From Roseibium sp. Sym1 (GTDB taxonomy: Bacteria > Pseudomonadota > Alphaproteobacteria > Rhizobiales > Stappiaceae): a DNA stretch of 64,000 bases. A model generated the notes under the pieces. It saw nothing but the letters and a program-made list of their open reading frames with translations. It was not told the DNA's origin and ran no database searches. How positions within the stretch are numbered: position 1 is the stretch's first letter; each line of letters starts with the position of its first letter. The stretch covers positions 4,748,501 to 4,812,500 of the forward strand of contig NZ_CP114786.1 in NCBI RefSeq assembly GCF_027359675.1, given 5' to 3'. The position numbers and the translations under genes were made by a program. Below are positions 35,332 to 44,388 of the stretch, one piece after another.

Positions 35332-36908
35332 AGGAGCCCCTTATCGACGAGGTGCTCACGCACCAGCTTCTTGGTGATCTTGCCATAGGCGCTGGTCGGC
35401 ATTTTCTCGATGAACAGATAGCGCGCCGGCATCTTGTAGCGGGCGACCTGGCCTGTCAGGAATTCCGACAGGGCTTCGGGAGGCGGCGGGGGAGCGGTCG
35501 CGGCGACGCATACCGCGAGGCCGACTTCGCCCCATTGAGGGTCCGGAATGCCAAGAATGGCCACTTCGGAAATGCCCGGATGCGTGAGCAGGACCTCCTC
35601 CACCTCCTTCGGATAAACATTGGATCCGCCGGAGATGTACATGTCCGAGGCCCGGCCGGTCAGGTACAGAAACCGTTGTTCGTCCATGTGACCGATGTCG
35701 CCGGTCCGGAACCAGCCATTGCGGAACGACTTGGCATTGGCAGCATCGTCTTCCAGATACCCCGCGCAGACGGCAGAGCCGATGACACAGACTTCCCCTG
35801 TCTGGTGAGGCGGCAGATGGTTGCCGTCATCGTCCTGGATGGAGACCTCGATGCCGGTGCGTTCCGTGCCGCAGGTTCCCACCCGTGCGTCCGGTCCGTC
35901 CTCGAGATGATGATCCTGGGGGCGCAGCACCGTGATGTTCCCGGTCACTTCGCCGAGCCCGTAATACTGCACCAGCACGCTGCCAAGCTTCTGCAGCGCG
36001 GTTTTCTGATCCTCCCGGTACATCGGCGCACCGGCATAGATCACATGACGCAGGCTGGAATGGTCGAAGCGGTCGACGGCAGGGTCTTCCACAAGGCGCT
36101 TGACGATGGTCGGCACCGTGAAGAGGTTGCTGATCCTGTGGTTCTCGATCAGCTCGAAGGCGGCCGCGGGACTGAAGCCCCCCCTTGGCATCAGGACATG
36201 CGCGGACCCGGCCGACAATTGTGCGATCAATTGCAGGCCCGCGCCATGTGACAGCGGGGCGATCACGAGCGAGGCGTCCTGTTCGTTCGTTCCCGGGATG
36301 AGGTCGGCCATGTAATTGACGCAGACGAAGCCGATCTGGCCGTGGCTGAGCACCACCGCCTTTGGCCGGCCTGTCGAGCCGGAGGTGAAAAACAGCCAGC
36401 AGGGATCGGTATGGTCGACAGGCGCGTTGGCGACGCTGGTCCCATGGTTGCTCGCCACAAGCGTCTCGTAGTCGGCGCCAAAGGCGCTGCGACCGATGCT
36501 GATGCATCCTGTGAGACCAGGGCAGGCGGTGTTGACGGCGGCGGCCTGGGCGGCAAACCCCGCATCGCACACGAAGACCTTCGCCCTGGCTTTTTCCGCG
36601 GCATAGGCGGTTTCGCCCGGCGCCTGGCGGAAATTGCAGGGAACCCAGACCGCCCCGAGCCGGAAGGCGGCCAGCATGATCTCGATCATCTGATTCGAGT
36701 TCTCGGCCTGGACCAGCAGGCTGTCGCCCCTTGAGAGACCGTATTCGGTCTCGAGCGCGCGGGCGAGGGCGGAAACACGTTCATCCAGCTCCGACCAGCT
36801 CCAGGTCCGGTCCTGCCAGATGATCGCAGGCCGATCCGGCCAACGGGCGGCGTTCCTGGTGAGGAAATGCGCCAGATTGATCACTCGATTGGAACAACGC
36901 GCCACCAT
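35328..36908 (-). CDS. AMP-forming acyl-CoA synthetase/ligase (ANL superfamily)
   Basis: This 526-residue enzyme activates a carboxylic acid to its acyl-CoA through an acyl-adenylate. The P-loop-like motif FFTSGSTGRPKAVVLSH, the YYGLGEVTG motif, GWFRTGDIGHMD, and the C-terminal catalytic lysine in AYGKITKK are all present. The substrate (fatty, aromatic or other) cannot be read from the sequence. It is the first gene of a two-gene unit with the PPC-domain protein and is divergent from a kynurenine-formamidase-like hydrolase, hinting at an acid derived from amino acid or aromatic catabolism; that link is inference. Confidence 0.92.
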   Translation of the reverse strand: MVARCSNRVINLAHFLTRNAARWPDRPAIIWQDRTWSWSELDERVSALARALETEYGLSRGDSLLVQAENSNQMIEIMLAAFRLGAVWVPCNFRQAPGETAYAAEKARAKVFVCDAGFAAQAAAVNTACPGLTGCISIGRSAFGADYETLVASNHGTSVANAPVDHTDPCWLFFTSGSTGRPKAVVLSHGQIGFVCVNYMADLIPGTNEQDASLVIAPLSHGAGLQLIAQLSAGSAHVLMPRGGFSPAAAFELIENHRISNLFTVPTIVKRLVEDPAVDRFDHSSLRHVIYAGAPMYREDQKTALQKLGSVLVQYYGLGEVTGNITVLRPQDHHLEDGPDARVGTCGTERTGIEVSIQDDDGNHLPPHQTGEVCVIGSAVCAGYLEDDAANAKSFRNGWFRTGDIGHMDEQRFLYLTGRASDMYISGGSNVYPKEVEEVLLTHPGISEVAILGIPDPQWGEVGLAVCVAATAPPPPPEALSEFLTGQVARYKMPARYLFIEKMPTSAYGKITKKLVREHLVDKGLL

Positions 36909-37003
36909 CAGCGTTTCATCTCCCGCAGTTCATGGTTCGTGAGACGTTAGGTCGGGCAGCTTTGATTTGGCAAGGTGTGGAGAAAAGCAGGTCATTCCGC
37001 TTT

Positions 37004-37017
37004 CACGACAAATCGTG
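37004..37017. promoter_or_regulatory. Small palindrome in the ligase/hydrolase divergent region
   Basis: CACGA-N4-TCGTG lies 43 bp upstream of the hydrolase start and within the 151-bp divergent gap. It could be an operator for either gene; the evidence is only the symmetry. Confidence 0.25.
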
Positions 37018-37059
37018 CAGGATGATGCCTCTGGTTGAAGAAGGTGCCTGAGGCTGTTG

Positions 37060-37869
37060 ATGACTGAAACGCTGATTACCGATTGGGACGATGCCTACGC
37101 CAATGCGGCGCATATTCCAGGTGCGTCCGGCTATGTTGAGCGGTGGGAAGACGATTCGGAGGCGTTCCGAAAGTCCTGGATGGAGAAGGACCTCGACATC
37201 GTCTATGGCGACGGGGCGCGCCACCGGTTCGATATCTTCCATCCGGAACGGAAATCGAAAGGGCTCGTCATTTTCGTCCATGGCGGGTACTGGATGAAAT
37301 TCGACAAGAGCAAGTGGTCGCATTTTTCAGCAGGACCGCTTGCAAGGGGCTGGACCACATGTCTGCCGTCCTATGACCTCGCGCCGGATGTCCGTATCGC
37401 CGACATAACCCGCCAGATTGCCGCGGCGATCTCCAGGGCTGCCGCTCGTGTCGCCGGCCCGATCCGGCTGACAGGGCATTCTGCCGGCGGGCATCTCGTG
37501 ACGCGCATGGTCTGCGAGGACAGTCTGCTGCCACCGGAGGTGCTGGCACGGATAGAACGGGTCGTGTCGATCAGCGGCCTGCATGATTTGCGGCCGCTCA
37601 GAAACACCAGCATGAATGACGCCTTCAGGATGAGTGAAGACGATGCCATTGCCGAAAGCCCGGCGCTTAAGAAGCCGGTGAGCGACTGCCCGGTCGTCGC
37701 CTGGGTTGGCGGCGCGGAACGACCGGAATTCCTCCGGCAGTCCAGGCTGCTGGCAGATGCATGGCCGTCCGCGGCATACGAGGAGGAAGCGGAACGGCAC
37801 CATTTTGATGTCATCGACGGGCTGAAGTCCCCCGACAGCAGATTGACTTCAACACTATTGGCATCCTAG
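37060..37869 (+). CDS. Alpha/beta hydrolase, kynurenine-formamidase-like
   Basis: The 269-residue protein has the oxyanion-hole motif HGGYW (near residue 69) seen in arylformamidases and the nucleophile elbow GHSAGGH. Asp and His near the C terminus (HHFDVIDGL) complete the triad. Kynurenine formamidase hydrolyses N-formylkynurenine in tryptophan breakdown; the match is at motif level only and no other kynurenine-pathway gene is adjacent. ATG at 37060 is used; a TTG lies one codon upstream. The stop lies in the first unit of a 16-bp tandem repeat. Confidence 0.85.
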   Translation: MTETLITDWDDAYANAAHIPGASGYVERWEDDSEAFRKSWMEKDLDIVYGDGARHRFDIFHPERKSKGLVIFVHGGYWMKFDKSKWSHFSAGPLARGWTTCLPSYDLAPDVRIADITRQIAAAISRAAARVAGPIRLTGHSAGGHLVTRMVCEDSLLPPEVLARIERVVSISGLHDLRPLRNTSMNDAFRMSEDDAIAESPALKKPVSDCPVVAWVGGAERPEFLRQSRLLADAWPSAAYEEEAERHHFDVIDGLKSPDSRLTSTLLAS

Positions 37870-37894
37870 CCGACAGACATCCTAGCCGACAGAC
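37863..37894. repeat. Tandem duplication of a 16-bp unit
   Basis: ATCCTAGCCGACAGAC occurs twice in a row with no mismatch. The hydrolase stop codon lies in the first unit, and the second unit sits just before the fumC ribosome-binding site. It looks like a recent slippage duplication. Confidence 0.85.
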
Positions 37895-37905
37895 AGGAGC
37901 ACAGC

Positions 37906-39291
37906 ATGCGCAGCGAAAGTGACAGTCTTGGCGAGATCGAGGTTCCCGAGGACAAGTACTGGGGTGCGCAGACGCAGCGGTCCCTTGAGCATTTCTCAAT
38001 CGGCAACGATCTGATCCCGATCGAGCTCATCCACGCCTACGGTATCCTGAAAAAGGCCGCCGCGCTGACCAATGTCGATCTGGGGCTGCTCAAGCCGGAT
38101 CTGGCGGATCTGATCGTCAAGGCAGCAGAAGAAGTGGCGGACGGACAGCTGGATGCGCATTTTCCGCTCCACGTGTGGATGACCGGTAGCGGCACGCAGT
38201 CCAACATGAATGTCAACGAGGTGATCTCAAACCGGGCAATCGCTATTGCCGGGGGTGTCCTGGGGAGCAAGGACCCGGTTCATCCGAATGATCACGTCAA
38301 CATGTCCCAGTCGTCGAACGACTCGTTTCCGACGGCCATGCACATGGCGGCGGCCATCCAGACGACGCATCGGCTGCTTCCCGGCGTGCAGACGCTTCAC
38401 GACAGTCTGAAGGCGAAGTCCGGGGAATGGGACGACATCATAAAGATCGGCCGGACGCATATGCAGGATGCGACGCCGCTGACATTGGGGCAGGAGTTTT
38501 CGGGGTATGCCGAGATGCTGCGCCAGGATATGGACCGGATCGATCACGCCCTGATAGACGTGCTTTCCCTGGCGCTGGGCGGAACGGCCGTCGGCACGGG
38601 CATCAACACCCATCCGCAATTCGCCGAGAAGTCCGCGGCGAAGATTGCCGAACTGACTGCTCTTCCCTTCGTCAGTGCCCCGAACAAGTTCGCCGTGCAA
38701 GGCAGCCACGATGCATTGGTGATGTTGAGCGGAGCGTTGCGCACCCTGGCTGTCTCGCTGTTCAAGATCGCCAATGACATCCGGCTGATGTCCTGCGGAC
38801 CGCGCTGCGGGTTCTACGAGTTGAAGATCCCCGCCAACGAACCGGGGTCCTCGATCATGCCCGGAAAGGTCAATCCGACCCAGTGCGAAGCGCTGGCCAT
38901 GATCGCGGCGCAGGTGATGGGCAACGACGTTTCCGTGGGGATCGGCGGATCCGGCGGGTATCTGGAAATGAATGTCTACAAGCCGCTCATGATCAATTCC
39001 ATTCTGCAGTCGGTGCGGATCATGGGAGACGGCTGCGCCAATTTCGCCAGGTTCCTTGTCGAGGGCATGGAGCCCAACAGGAAGAAAATCCGGGAATACC
39101 TGGACCAGTCATTGATGCTGGTGACCGCGCTCAGTCCGGTGATCGGTTACGACAAGGCCAGCTATGCGGCGCATCATGCGTTTGAGAAGGACCTGACCTT
39201 GAAACAGGCCTGCCTGGAACTCGGATATGTCGACGAAGCGGAATTCGACAAGGTCGTCGATCCGTCGAAAATGATTCACCCGTCGCTCTGA
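37906..39291 (+). CDS. fumC: Class II fumarase (fumarate hydratase)
   Basis: FumC interconverts fumarate and malate without an iron-sulfur cluster. The 461-residue protein matches class II length and carries [15 protein letters not shown], the superfamily signature, plus [15 protein letters not shown] and [15 protein letters not shown]. It lies 35 bp upstream of the malic enzyme gene, so the pair can turn fumarate into malate and then pyruvate. Confidence 0.96.
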   Translation: MRSESDSLGEIEVPEDKYWGAQTQRSLEHFSIGNDLIPIELIHAYGILKKAAALTNVDLGLLKPDLADLIVKAAEEVADGQLDAHFPLHVWMTGSGTQSNMNVNEVISNRAIAIAGGVLGSKDPVHPNDHVNMSQSSNDSFPTAMHMAAAIQTTHRLLPGVQTLHDSLKAKSGEWDDIIKIGRTHMQDATPLTLGQEFSGYAEMLRQDMDRIDHALIDVLSLALGGTAVGTGINTHPQFAEKSAAKIAELTALPFVSAPNKFAVQGSHDALVMLSGALRTLAVSLFKIANDIRLMSCGPRCGFYELKIPANEPGSSIMPGKVNPTQCEALAMIAAQVMGNDVSVGIGGSGGYLEMNVYKPLMINSILQSVRIMGDGCANFARFLVEGMEPNRKKIREYLDQSLMLVTALSPVIGYDKASYAAHHAFEKDLTLKQACLELGYVDEAEFDKVVDPSKMIHPSL

Positions 39292-39329
39292 CACGACCCT
39301 GACGATCGCTTCTTGCATTGGAGACCATG

Positions 39330-40967
39330 ATGAAAGTATCCCGCAGCGGCAAGATGGGGCTGGACCTAATCCACGACCCGGTGTTGAACAAGAACACGGC
39401 GTTCTCGGTAGAGGAACGGGAGAAATACGGCCTTCTGGGGCTGTTGCCGGCTGTGGTCGAAACACTCGACCAGCAGGTTCAACGGGTTCTGATGCAGCTG
39501 AACCACAAGCACAGCGACATAGACCGGTTCATTTACCTGACGGGACTGCTGGATACCAACGAGACCCTTTTCTACAAGGTCATCATGTCGGATCCGACCC
39601 GGTTCCTGCCAATCGTCTACGATCCGACCATCGGTGAGGCGTGTCTGAAATTCGGCCATATCTACCGGCGGTCTCGAGGCGTCTATCTGTCGATCGCGCA
39701 CAAGGGCAACGTCAGCAAGGTCCTTGGCGACTGGCCGGACAAGGATGTTCGCTTCATCTGTGTTACCAATGGCGGACGCATTCTCGGTCTCGGCGATATC
39801 GGCGCGAACGGCATGGGCATTCCGATCGGCAAGCTGCAGCTCTATACCGGCGCGGCGGGTGTGCCACCGGAGCATCTCCTGCCCCTGTTCCTGGACGCCG
39901 GAACCAACAACGAGCCGTTGCTGGAAGACCCGCTTTATCTCGGCATTCGCCAGAAGCGGCCGCCGACCGAAGAGCTCTATCCGTTTGTCGACGAATTCGT
40001 CGAGGCGGTTCAGGAGCGCTATCCCGATTGCTGCATCCATTTCGAGGACTGGACCGGAAGTGACGCGGTGCATCTGCTGGCCCGCTACCGCGACAAGGTC
40101 TGCTGCTACAATGACGACATCCAGGGAACCGCCGGCATTACCCTCGCGGGCCTGATCAATGCGCTGAAGATCAAGGGCGGATCGCTCAAGGACGAGACCA
40201 TTTTCTTCGCGGGTGCAGGCTCGGCCGGGATCGGCCTCGCGGATCTCCTGGTTTCGGAGATGGTGTCGGAAGGCCTCTCGGAAGAGGAGGCCCGGTCAAG
40301 GATCTGGATGTACGATGTCAACGGTCTTCTTCAGTCCGAGCGGGACGATCTCTTCGACTTCCAGCGCAAATATGCCCACAAGCACGCTCCGACGCGCGAC
40401 CTGACCAAGGCCATCAAGTCGGTCAAGCCAACGACGCTGATCGGGGTGAGCACCGTAGGGGGGCTGTTCACGCGGTCGGTCGTGGAGGCCATGGCAGACC
40501 TCAACGAGCGCCCGGTCGTCTTTGCCTTGTCCAATCCGACAGACCATGCCGAATGCACGGCCGAGCAGGCCTATCAGTGGACGAAGGGCAAGGTCATCTT
40601 TGCAGCCGGTGTGCAGTTTCCGCCGGTCGACTATGCGGGTGAGACCTACAGGCCCGGACAGGCCAACAACCTCTATATCTTCCCTGCGGTGGCGATGGCG
40701 ATCTATGCGACCCGGGCGAGACGCGTCACCGACGAGATGTTCATCGAGGCGGCCAAGGCCGTCGCCGACCAGGTCCCGGAAAAGCTGCTGGGACAGGGAA
40801 CCCTGTTCCCGCCGCAGTCGGACATTCTGGAGACATCGGTCAAGACAGCGGCCCGTGTGGCGAAGACTGTCTTCGACGCGGGTCTCGCCCAGGTTCCTCA
40901 GCCGGCGGATCTGGAAGCCTTTGTCAGGGAACATCTTTACGACGCCAGCTATCCCGACCTGGATTGA
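39330..40967 (+). CDS. NAD-type malic enzyme (large form)
   Basis: This enzyme oxidatively decarboxylates malate to pyruvate. The 545-residue length and motifs (PIVYDPTIGEAC, GDIGANGMGIPIGK, HFEDWTGSDA for metal, NDDIQGTAGI, GAGSAGIGLADLL for dinucleotide) mark the MaeA/SfcA-like large form rather than the MaeB fusion with a phosphotransacetylase domain. Cofactor choice cannot be proved from sequence. ATG 39330 is 6 bases after GGAG; ATG 39327 is the alternative. Downstream of fumC. Confidence 0.93.
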   Translation: MKVSRSGKMGLDLIHDPVLNKNTAFSVEEREKYGLLGLLPAVVETLDQQVQRVLMQLNHKHSDIDRFIYLTGLLDTNETLFYKVIMSDPTRFLPIVYDPTIGEACLKFGHIYRRSRGVYLSIAHKGNVSKVLGDWPDKDVRFICVTNGGRILGLGDIGANGMGIPIGKLQLYTGAAGVPPEHLLPLFLDAGTNNEPLLEDPLYLGIRQKRPPTEELYPFVDEFVEAVQERYPDCCIHFEDWTGSDAVHLLARYRDKVCCYNDDIQGTAGITLAGLINALKIKGGSLKDETIFFAGAGSAGIGLADLLVSEMVSEGLSEEEARSRIWMYDVNGLLQSERDDLFDFQRKYAHKHAPTRDLTKAIKSVKPTTLIGVSTVGGLFTRSVVEAMADLNERPVVFALSNPTDHAECTAEQAYQWTKGKVIFAAGVQFPPVDYAGETYRPGQANNLYIFPAVAMAIYATRARRVTDEMFIEAAKAVADQVPEKLLGQGTLFPPQSDILETSVKTAARVAKTVFDAGLAQVPQPADLEAFVREHLYDASYPDLD

Positions 40968-40985
40968 GTGGCGCATTCGGTCTGC

Positions 40986-41010
40986 GGGAAGCGGTGCCTC
41001 ATCGCTTCCC
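40986..41010. terminator. Hairpin between convergent malic enzyme and FAH-family genes
   Basis: GGGAAGCG and CGCTTCCC form an 8-bp stem with a 9-base loop in the 50-bp convergent gap. No T-run follows on either strand; it may be a weak bidirectional end. Confidence 0.4.
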
Positions 41011-41017
41011 CGCCGGC

Positions 41018-42169
41018 TCAGATCAGGCCGCGCTGGGCCAGATTGCGCATCAAATGGCTGACGCCAAAGGTCCATTCCGGGCATTCGGTCGAAAGATCAA
41101 CAGTGTTCCGGAGCTGTCCGAGGCCAGGTGCGGATATGGTCACGACGTCGCCGATCTTGTGCGTGAAACCCTCACCGGCGACATCCCGGTCCTGGGTCGG
41201 GGCGAACAGGGTTCCGAGAAACAGCATGAGACCGTCCGGATACTGGTGATGCCGGCCGATGGTCTGGCCAACAAGGTCTTCCGGATCCCGGCTGATCTGG
41301 GACATGGAAGAATGCCCCTTCAGGACAAAGCCGTCCGTTCCCTCGACGCGAAGCTCGAGTTCCGCGGACCGCACGTCGGCCAGTGAAAAACTCTGATCGA
41401 AAAGGCGGATCATCGGGCCGATGGAACAGGATGCGTTGTTGTCCTTGGCTTTCGAGAGCAGCAAAGCGGATCTGCCTTCCACATCGCGCAGATTGACATC
41501 ATTGCCCAAAGCCGCGCCCACGATTTCTCCCTTGGAGGACACAGCAAGAACCACTTCCGGTTCAGGATTGTTCCAGCTGGAGATCGGGTGCAGGCCCACT
41601 TTCGCGCCTGGACCCACGGAAGACAGGATCTGGGCCTTTGAAAAGACCTCGGCATCCGGTCCGATGCCGACTTCGAGATAGGGGCTCCAGACCCCTTCCT
41701 CGATCAGGGTCTGCTTCACTTTGACGGCTTCGGGTGATCCCGCCCTGATGTTGCGCAGGCTGTCACCGATGACGGCACCAACCCGATTTCTGATTTCCTC
41801 CGCCTTCTGGGCGTCCCCGGCCGCAAGTTCCTCGATCACCCGCTCGACCATGGAATTCGCAAAGGTCACGCCACAGGCCTTGACCGACTGCAGGTCACAA
41901 GGCGCCAGGAAATGCGCCGAAAATGGATCGCCTGGATTGGCTGCCGCGAGCGTCTCGAAATTGCCGATCACATGGCCCTCGGCCCGTGTAACGTAATCTG
42001 CCGGATCTTCCATCTCGCAAATGTCGCGAACGGTCGGCCCGGCTCTCGTGGAGATGTCGACCACCTTTGTGTCACGAATGGTCACGATCGCCGGTCCCAT
42101 TATGTCCGGGCGCCAGACCCGTCCGACAAACGTTCCTTTAGCAAGTTCGTCCTGAGTGTAAAAGCTCAT
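41018..42169 (-). CDS. Fumarylacetoacetate hydrolase-family enzyme
   Basis: The 383-residue protein carries the FAH-fold metal motif NNPEPEVVLAVSS (Glu-x-Glu) followed by LGNDVNLRDVEGRSALLLSKAKD, where the Asp and Lys match catalytic positions. Members cleave or hydrate 2-oxo acids. The long N-terminal domain and the adjacent sugar-acid type GntR regulator suggest breakdown of a 2-keto-3-deoxy sugar acid; this is inference. It follows the GntR gene on the same strand after 131 bp. Confidence 0.85.
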   Translation of the reverse strand: MSFYTQDELAKGTFVGRVWRPDIMGPAIVTIRDTKVVDISTRAGPTVRDICEMEDPADYVTRAEGHVIGNFETLAAANPGDPFSAHFLAPCDLQSVKACGVTFANSMVERVIEELAAGDAQKAEEIRNRVGAVIGDSLRNIRAGSPEAVKVKQTLIEEGVWSPYLEVGIGPDAEVFSKAQILSSVGPGAKVGLHPISSWNNPEPEVVLAVSSKGEIVGAALGNDVNLRDVEGRSALLLSKAKDNNASCSIGPMIRLFDQSFSLADVRSAELELRVEGTDGFVLKGHSSMSQISRDPEDLVGQTIGRHHQYPDGLMLFLGTLFAPTQDRDVAGEGFTHKIGDVVTISAPGLGQLRNTVDLSTECPEWTFGVSHLMRNLAQRGLI

Positions 42170-42300
42170 CTATATCCCTGACATTGGTCCGTGGCGGTTT
42201 CGGCCGTCATCTATGCACAACCGTCAGGATAGACAAAGTCCCTGTCTGCAAAATGTGGCCGTTGCCAGGGCCAGGAGCGCTCGCAGGAGCCCGAACAGCG

Positions 42301-43056
42301 TCAGCTCGATCGGGACACAGCAAATTTTTCCGCTATCGCCTTGTTTTGAGACAGCATGTCACGCATGCGCAGACGAGCCAGTTCCGAATCTCCACCCACG
42401 ATGGCGTCGGCCACGCCGACATGATTGCGCCGTGACGCCTTTACCTCTGATGCGCTTGGAGACCCGGCGGCATAGGAGAACAGCAGGACGGCGTAGACGA
42501 CATTCTGCAATTGCGCCAGCATCAGGTTCCCGCTGGCTTGCAGGATTGTGGAGTGGAAGGCGTAGTCGGCACCGATCGTGTCCGTTTCGCCGTTCTGCAG
42601 GTGAATGCAATTGGCGGCCGCCAAAATGATGTCGCGTTGCTCGCGGCTGGCATTTCCCGCGGCAAGCGCGGCGGCTTCCGGCTCGAACATGATGCGAAGA
42701 TCCGTGGCTTCGGCATAGATCCGTGCCGTCCGGGGATTGGCGGGATCGTGCCAGCGGATCACATCGGGATCCAGCAGGTTCCAGCTTTCGAACGGGCAGA
42801 CCCGGGAACCGTAACGCCGCGCCGTGCGAACAAGTCCTTTTCCGCACAGGACCTTGATCGCTTCACGGACAACGGTCCGGGAGACCCCCAGCTTGTCGAC
42901 CAGTTCCTCTTCGCGTGGCAGAACGGCGTTGGTTTCGTAGGTTCCTTGAATGATGCTTTTGCCGAGGAGTTCAACAATGTCCTTGACGGCGCCAGTGGGA
43001 AGTGAAGTGAGAACTTTGTCGGGGAGTTCGAAAGTCGGCTTTTTGTTTTTATCCAT
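42301..43056 (-). CDS. GntR-family (FadR/FCD) transcriptional regulator
   Basis: The 251-residue protein has a GntR winged helix (residues 20-85, PREEELVDKLGVSRTVVREAIKVLCGKGLV) and a C-terminal FCD effector domain with metal-binding-type residues. The phrase WNLLDPDVIRWH is typical of the subgroup that senses sugar acids such as galactonate. It lies upstream of, and co-directional with, the FAH-family gene, and likely controls it in response to a pathway intermediate. Confidence 0.92.
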   Translation of the reverse strand: MDKNKKPTFELPDKVLTSLPTGAVKDIVELLGKSIIQGTYETNAVLPREEELVDKLGVSRTVVREAIKVLCGKGLVRTARRYGSRVCPFESWNLLDPDVIRWHDPANPRTARIYAEATDLRIMFEPEAAALAAGNASREQRDIILAAANCIHLQNGETDTIGADYAFHSTILQASGNLMLAQLQNVVYAVLLFSYAAGSPSASEVKASRRNHVGVADAIVGGDSELARLRMRDMLSQNKAIAEKFAVSRSS

Positions 43057-43273
43057 GCTTCAGGCTCGGGAGGTCGGAATTGTTGATCATTGCCAGAGCT
43101 TTATATCCGGGCTGGTCTCCCAAGCCGTTTTACAGGTGAATTTTCAAGAACACTAGAATTTTGAGACTTGATCATCACGCCGGAAAAGAAAATGCTGTCT
43201 GTCTGTTCGAGGTTGTTGCCGAAAGGTGACAAAATCATCGAATTTGGTACGGTTCCCGACTGTTCTTTCAAAA

Positions 43274-43290
43274 TATTTGTCGGACAAATA
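43274..43290. promoter_or_regulatory. 17-bp perfect palindrome, candidate GntR operator
   Basis: TATTTGTCGGACAAATA is a perfect palindrome centred on one G. Its TTGTC-N-GACAA core is the form used by many FadR/FCD-type GntR repressors. It lies 218 bp upstream of the GntR start and 8 bp beyond the 3' end of the PilZ gene. Assignment to this regulator is inference. Confidence 0.5.
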
Positions 43291-43297
43291 CTGCTGT

Positions 43298-43666
43298 TCA
43301 GCCATCGAGCGCATAAAGCCTCTGGGCGAGCTTGCGAACGCCGGTGTTCTTGAAATGCCGGATACTTGCAGGCGGAACGAGATAGGTCACGCCTGCCGCG
43401 AGGCCTTCACGCCATCTGAGCTGTACTTCGGCGACGGTTTTCGGTACCGCGTCGAACACGTAGAACTCTTCCGGCAAATCATGGTCTTCGCTGAGAACAA
43501 GGCGGACACCGCCATCGGAAATGTCCCTGATGGTGCAGTCGCAAAGAAACTCGTTGTCAAGGCTGGCCAGCTTGGCTGGGCGCAGGCGCGTGCGCTGGCG
43601 AGGGTGCAGGCGCCTTTGAATGGCATTCGTGATCGAGTTCCGTTTTGCGGTCAAAAAGGAAAACAT
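43298..43666 (-). CDS. PilZ-domain protein (candidate c-di-GMP receptor)
   Basis: The 122-residue protein consists of one PilZ domain. It has the Arg-rich RQRTRLR motif (about 23-29) followed by TIRDISDGGVRL, the D/NxSxxG motif, which together bind cyclic di-GMP. Single-domain PilZ proteins relay c-di-GMP to motility, polysaccharide or other systems. It lies 15 bp downstream of the small secreted protein gene and next to the flagellar cluster, so a role in motility is possible but unproven. Confidence 0.88.
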   Translation of the reverse strand: MFSFLTAKRNSITNAIQRRLHPRQRTRLRPAKLASLDNEFLCDCTIRDISDGGVRLVLSEDHDLPEEFYVFDAVPKTVAEVQLRWREGLAAGVTYLVPPASIRHFKNTGVRKLAQRLYALDG

Positions 43667-43681
43667 GGAACAACCTTGTTT

Positions 43682-44131
43682 CTAGGGTTTTCGCGGCGCG
43701 GCCGGGGCGGCGGGTGCGAGAGGTTCGCGGTAGGGCGAAGGCGCCGGACGATAGCTGGGATCCCCCAGGGTCGAAGGTCGATGGTTTGCCGGTGACTGCT
43801 TGTTGCGGCACAGCCTGTAGGCTAGGTCGTAAAGTCCGCGCCATCCAGCCGGGTCGTTGCCAAGCGAGTCAAAGACGCCCAGGACACCGCCTGCGACCGC
43901 ACCCCGGCGCGCACCGCTAGGTCCGCGCCACGCTCCGCCGACAACAGCTCCCCGCATGGCCGGGTCGACAATATCGAGGTCGGCCGGATCTCCCGACACA
44001 TGCGCATCGGCATAGGCCCTGGCGTAGCCGGCACAATCGACCGGCTGGGCCTGAAGCGGACCGCACATGAACAGGGCCGATAACGGCGCGGCGAAAATCA
44101 ATCGCGTTCCGGTGCGCCGCTGTGAGTGCAC
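43682..44131 (-). CDS. Small secreted protein with a glycine-rich segment
   Basis: The 149-residue product is not recognised. From GTG 44131 it has a clear signal peptide (RR, then a hydrophobic stretch, cleavage near LQAQ). The mature part has a short Cys-containing N terminus (DCAGYARAYADAH), a Gly/Ala segment (RGAVVGGAWRGPSG.RRGAVAGGVLG) resembling a glycine zipper, a second Cys, and a Pro-rich tail. A longer in-frame start at 44200 would bury the signal peptide and is less likely. It is followed by the PilZ gene and is divergent from flgB. Confidence 0.65.
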   Translation of the reverse strand: MHSQRRTGTRLIFAAPLSALFMCGPLQAQPVDCAGYARAYADAHVSGDPADLDIVDPAMRGAVVGGAWRGPSGARRGAVAGGVLGVFDSLGNDPAGWRGLYDLAYRLCRNKQSPANHRPSTLGDPSYRPAPSPYREPLAPAAPAAPRKP

Positions 44132-44328
44132 TGCTCTTGGGACCGCGGCTGAACACCGGTTCTCTCTCAAGCTGTCGAGTGGTCTTGGCCACCAGATCAT
44201 CGGTATCTCCCGGTCGTGACATCCAGTCAGGGCGCAGGCGGCGATTGAACCTGCGCACAGTCAACGCATGCACTGCGAAGATTGCGTGGACCTTGCGCCC
44301 TTGCAGCCGGATACCGGTGTTCGGGCCA

Positions 44329-44354
44329 GCCTCGGGCAAGCTTGGTCTTTTAGG
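44329..44354 (+). promoter_or_regulatory. Candidate flagellar promoter element upstream of flgB
   Basis: GCCTCGGGCAAG, 10 bases, then TAGG. The flagellin upstream region has GCTTCACGCAAG, 10 bases, then TAGG. The shared GCAAG-N10-TAGG spacing suggests the same promoter or activator class. It lies 34 bp before the flgB start. Confidence 0.35.
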
Positions 44355-44388
44355 ACTTGGGGCAACCTGAGCTTAAAGGAGGCCTCCG

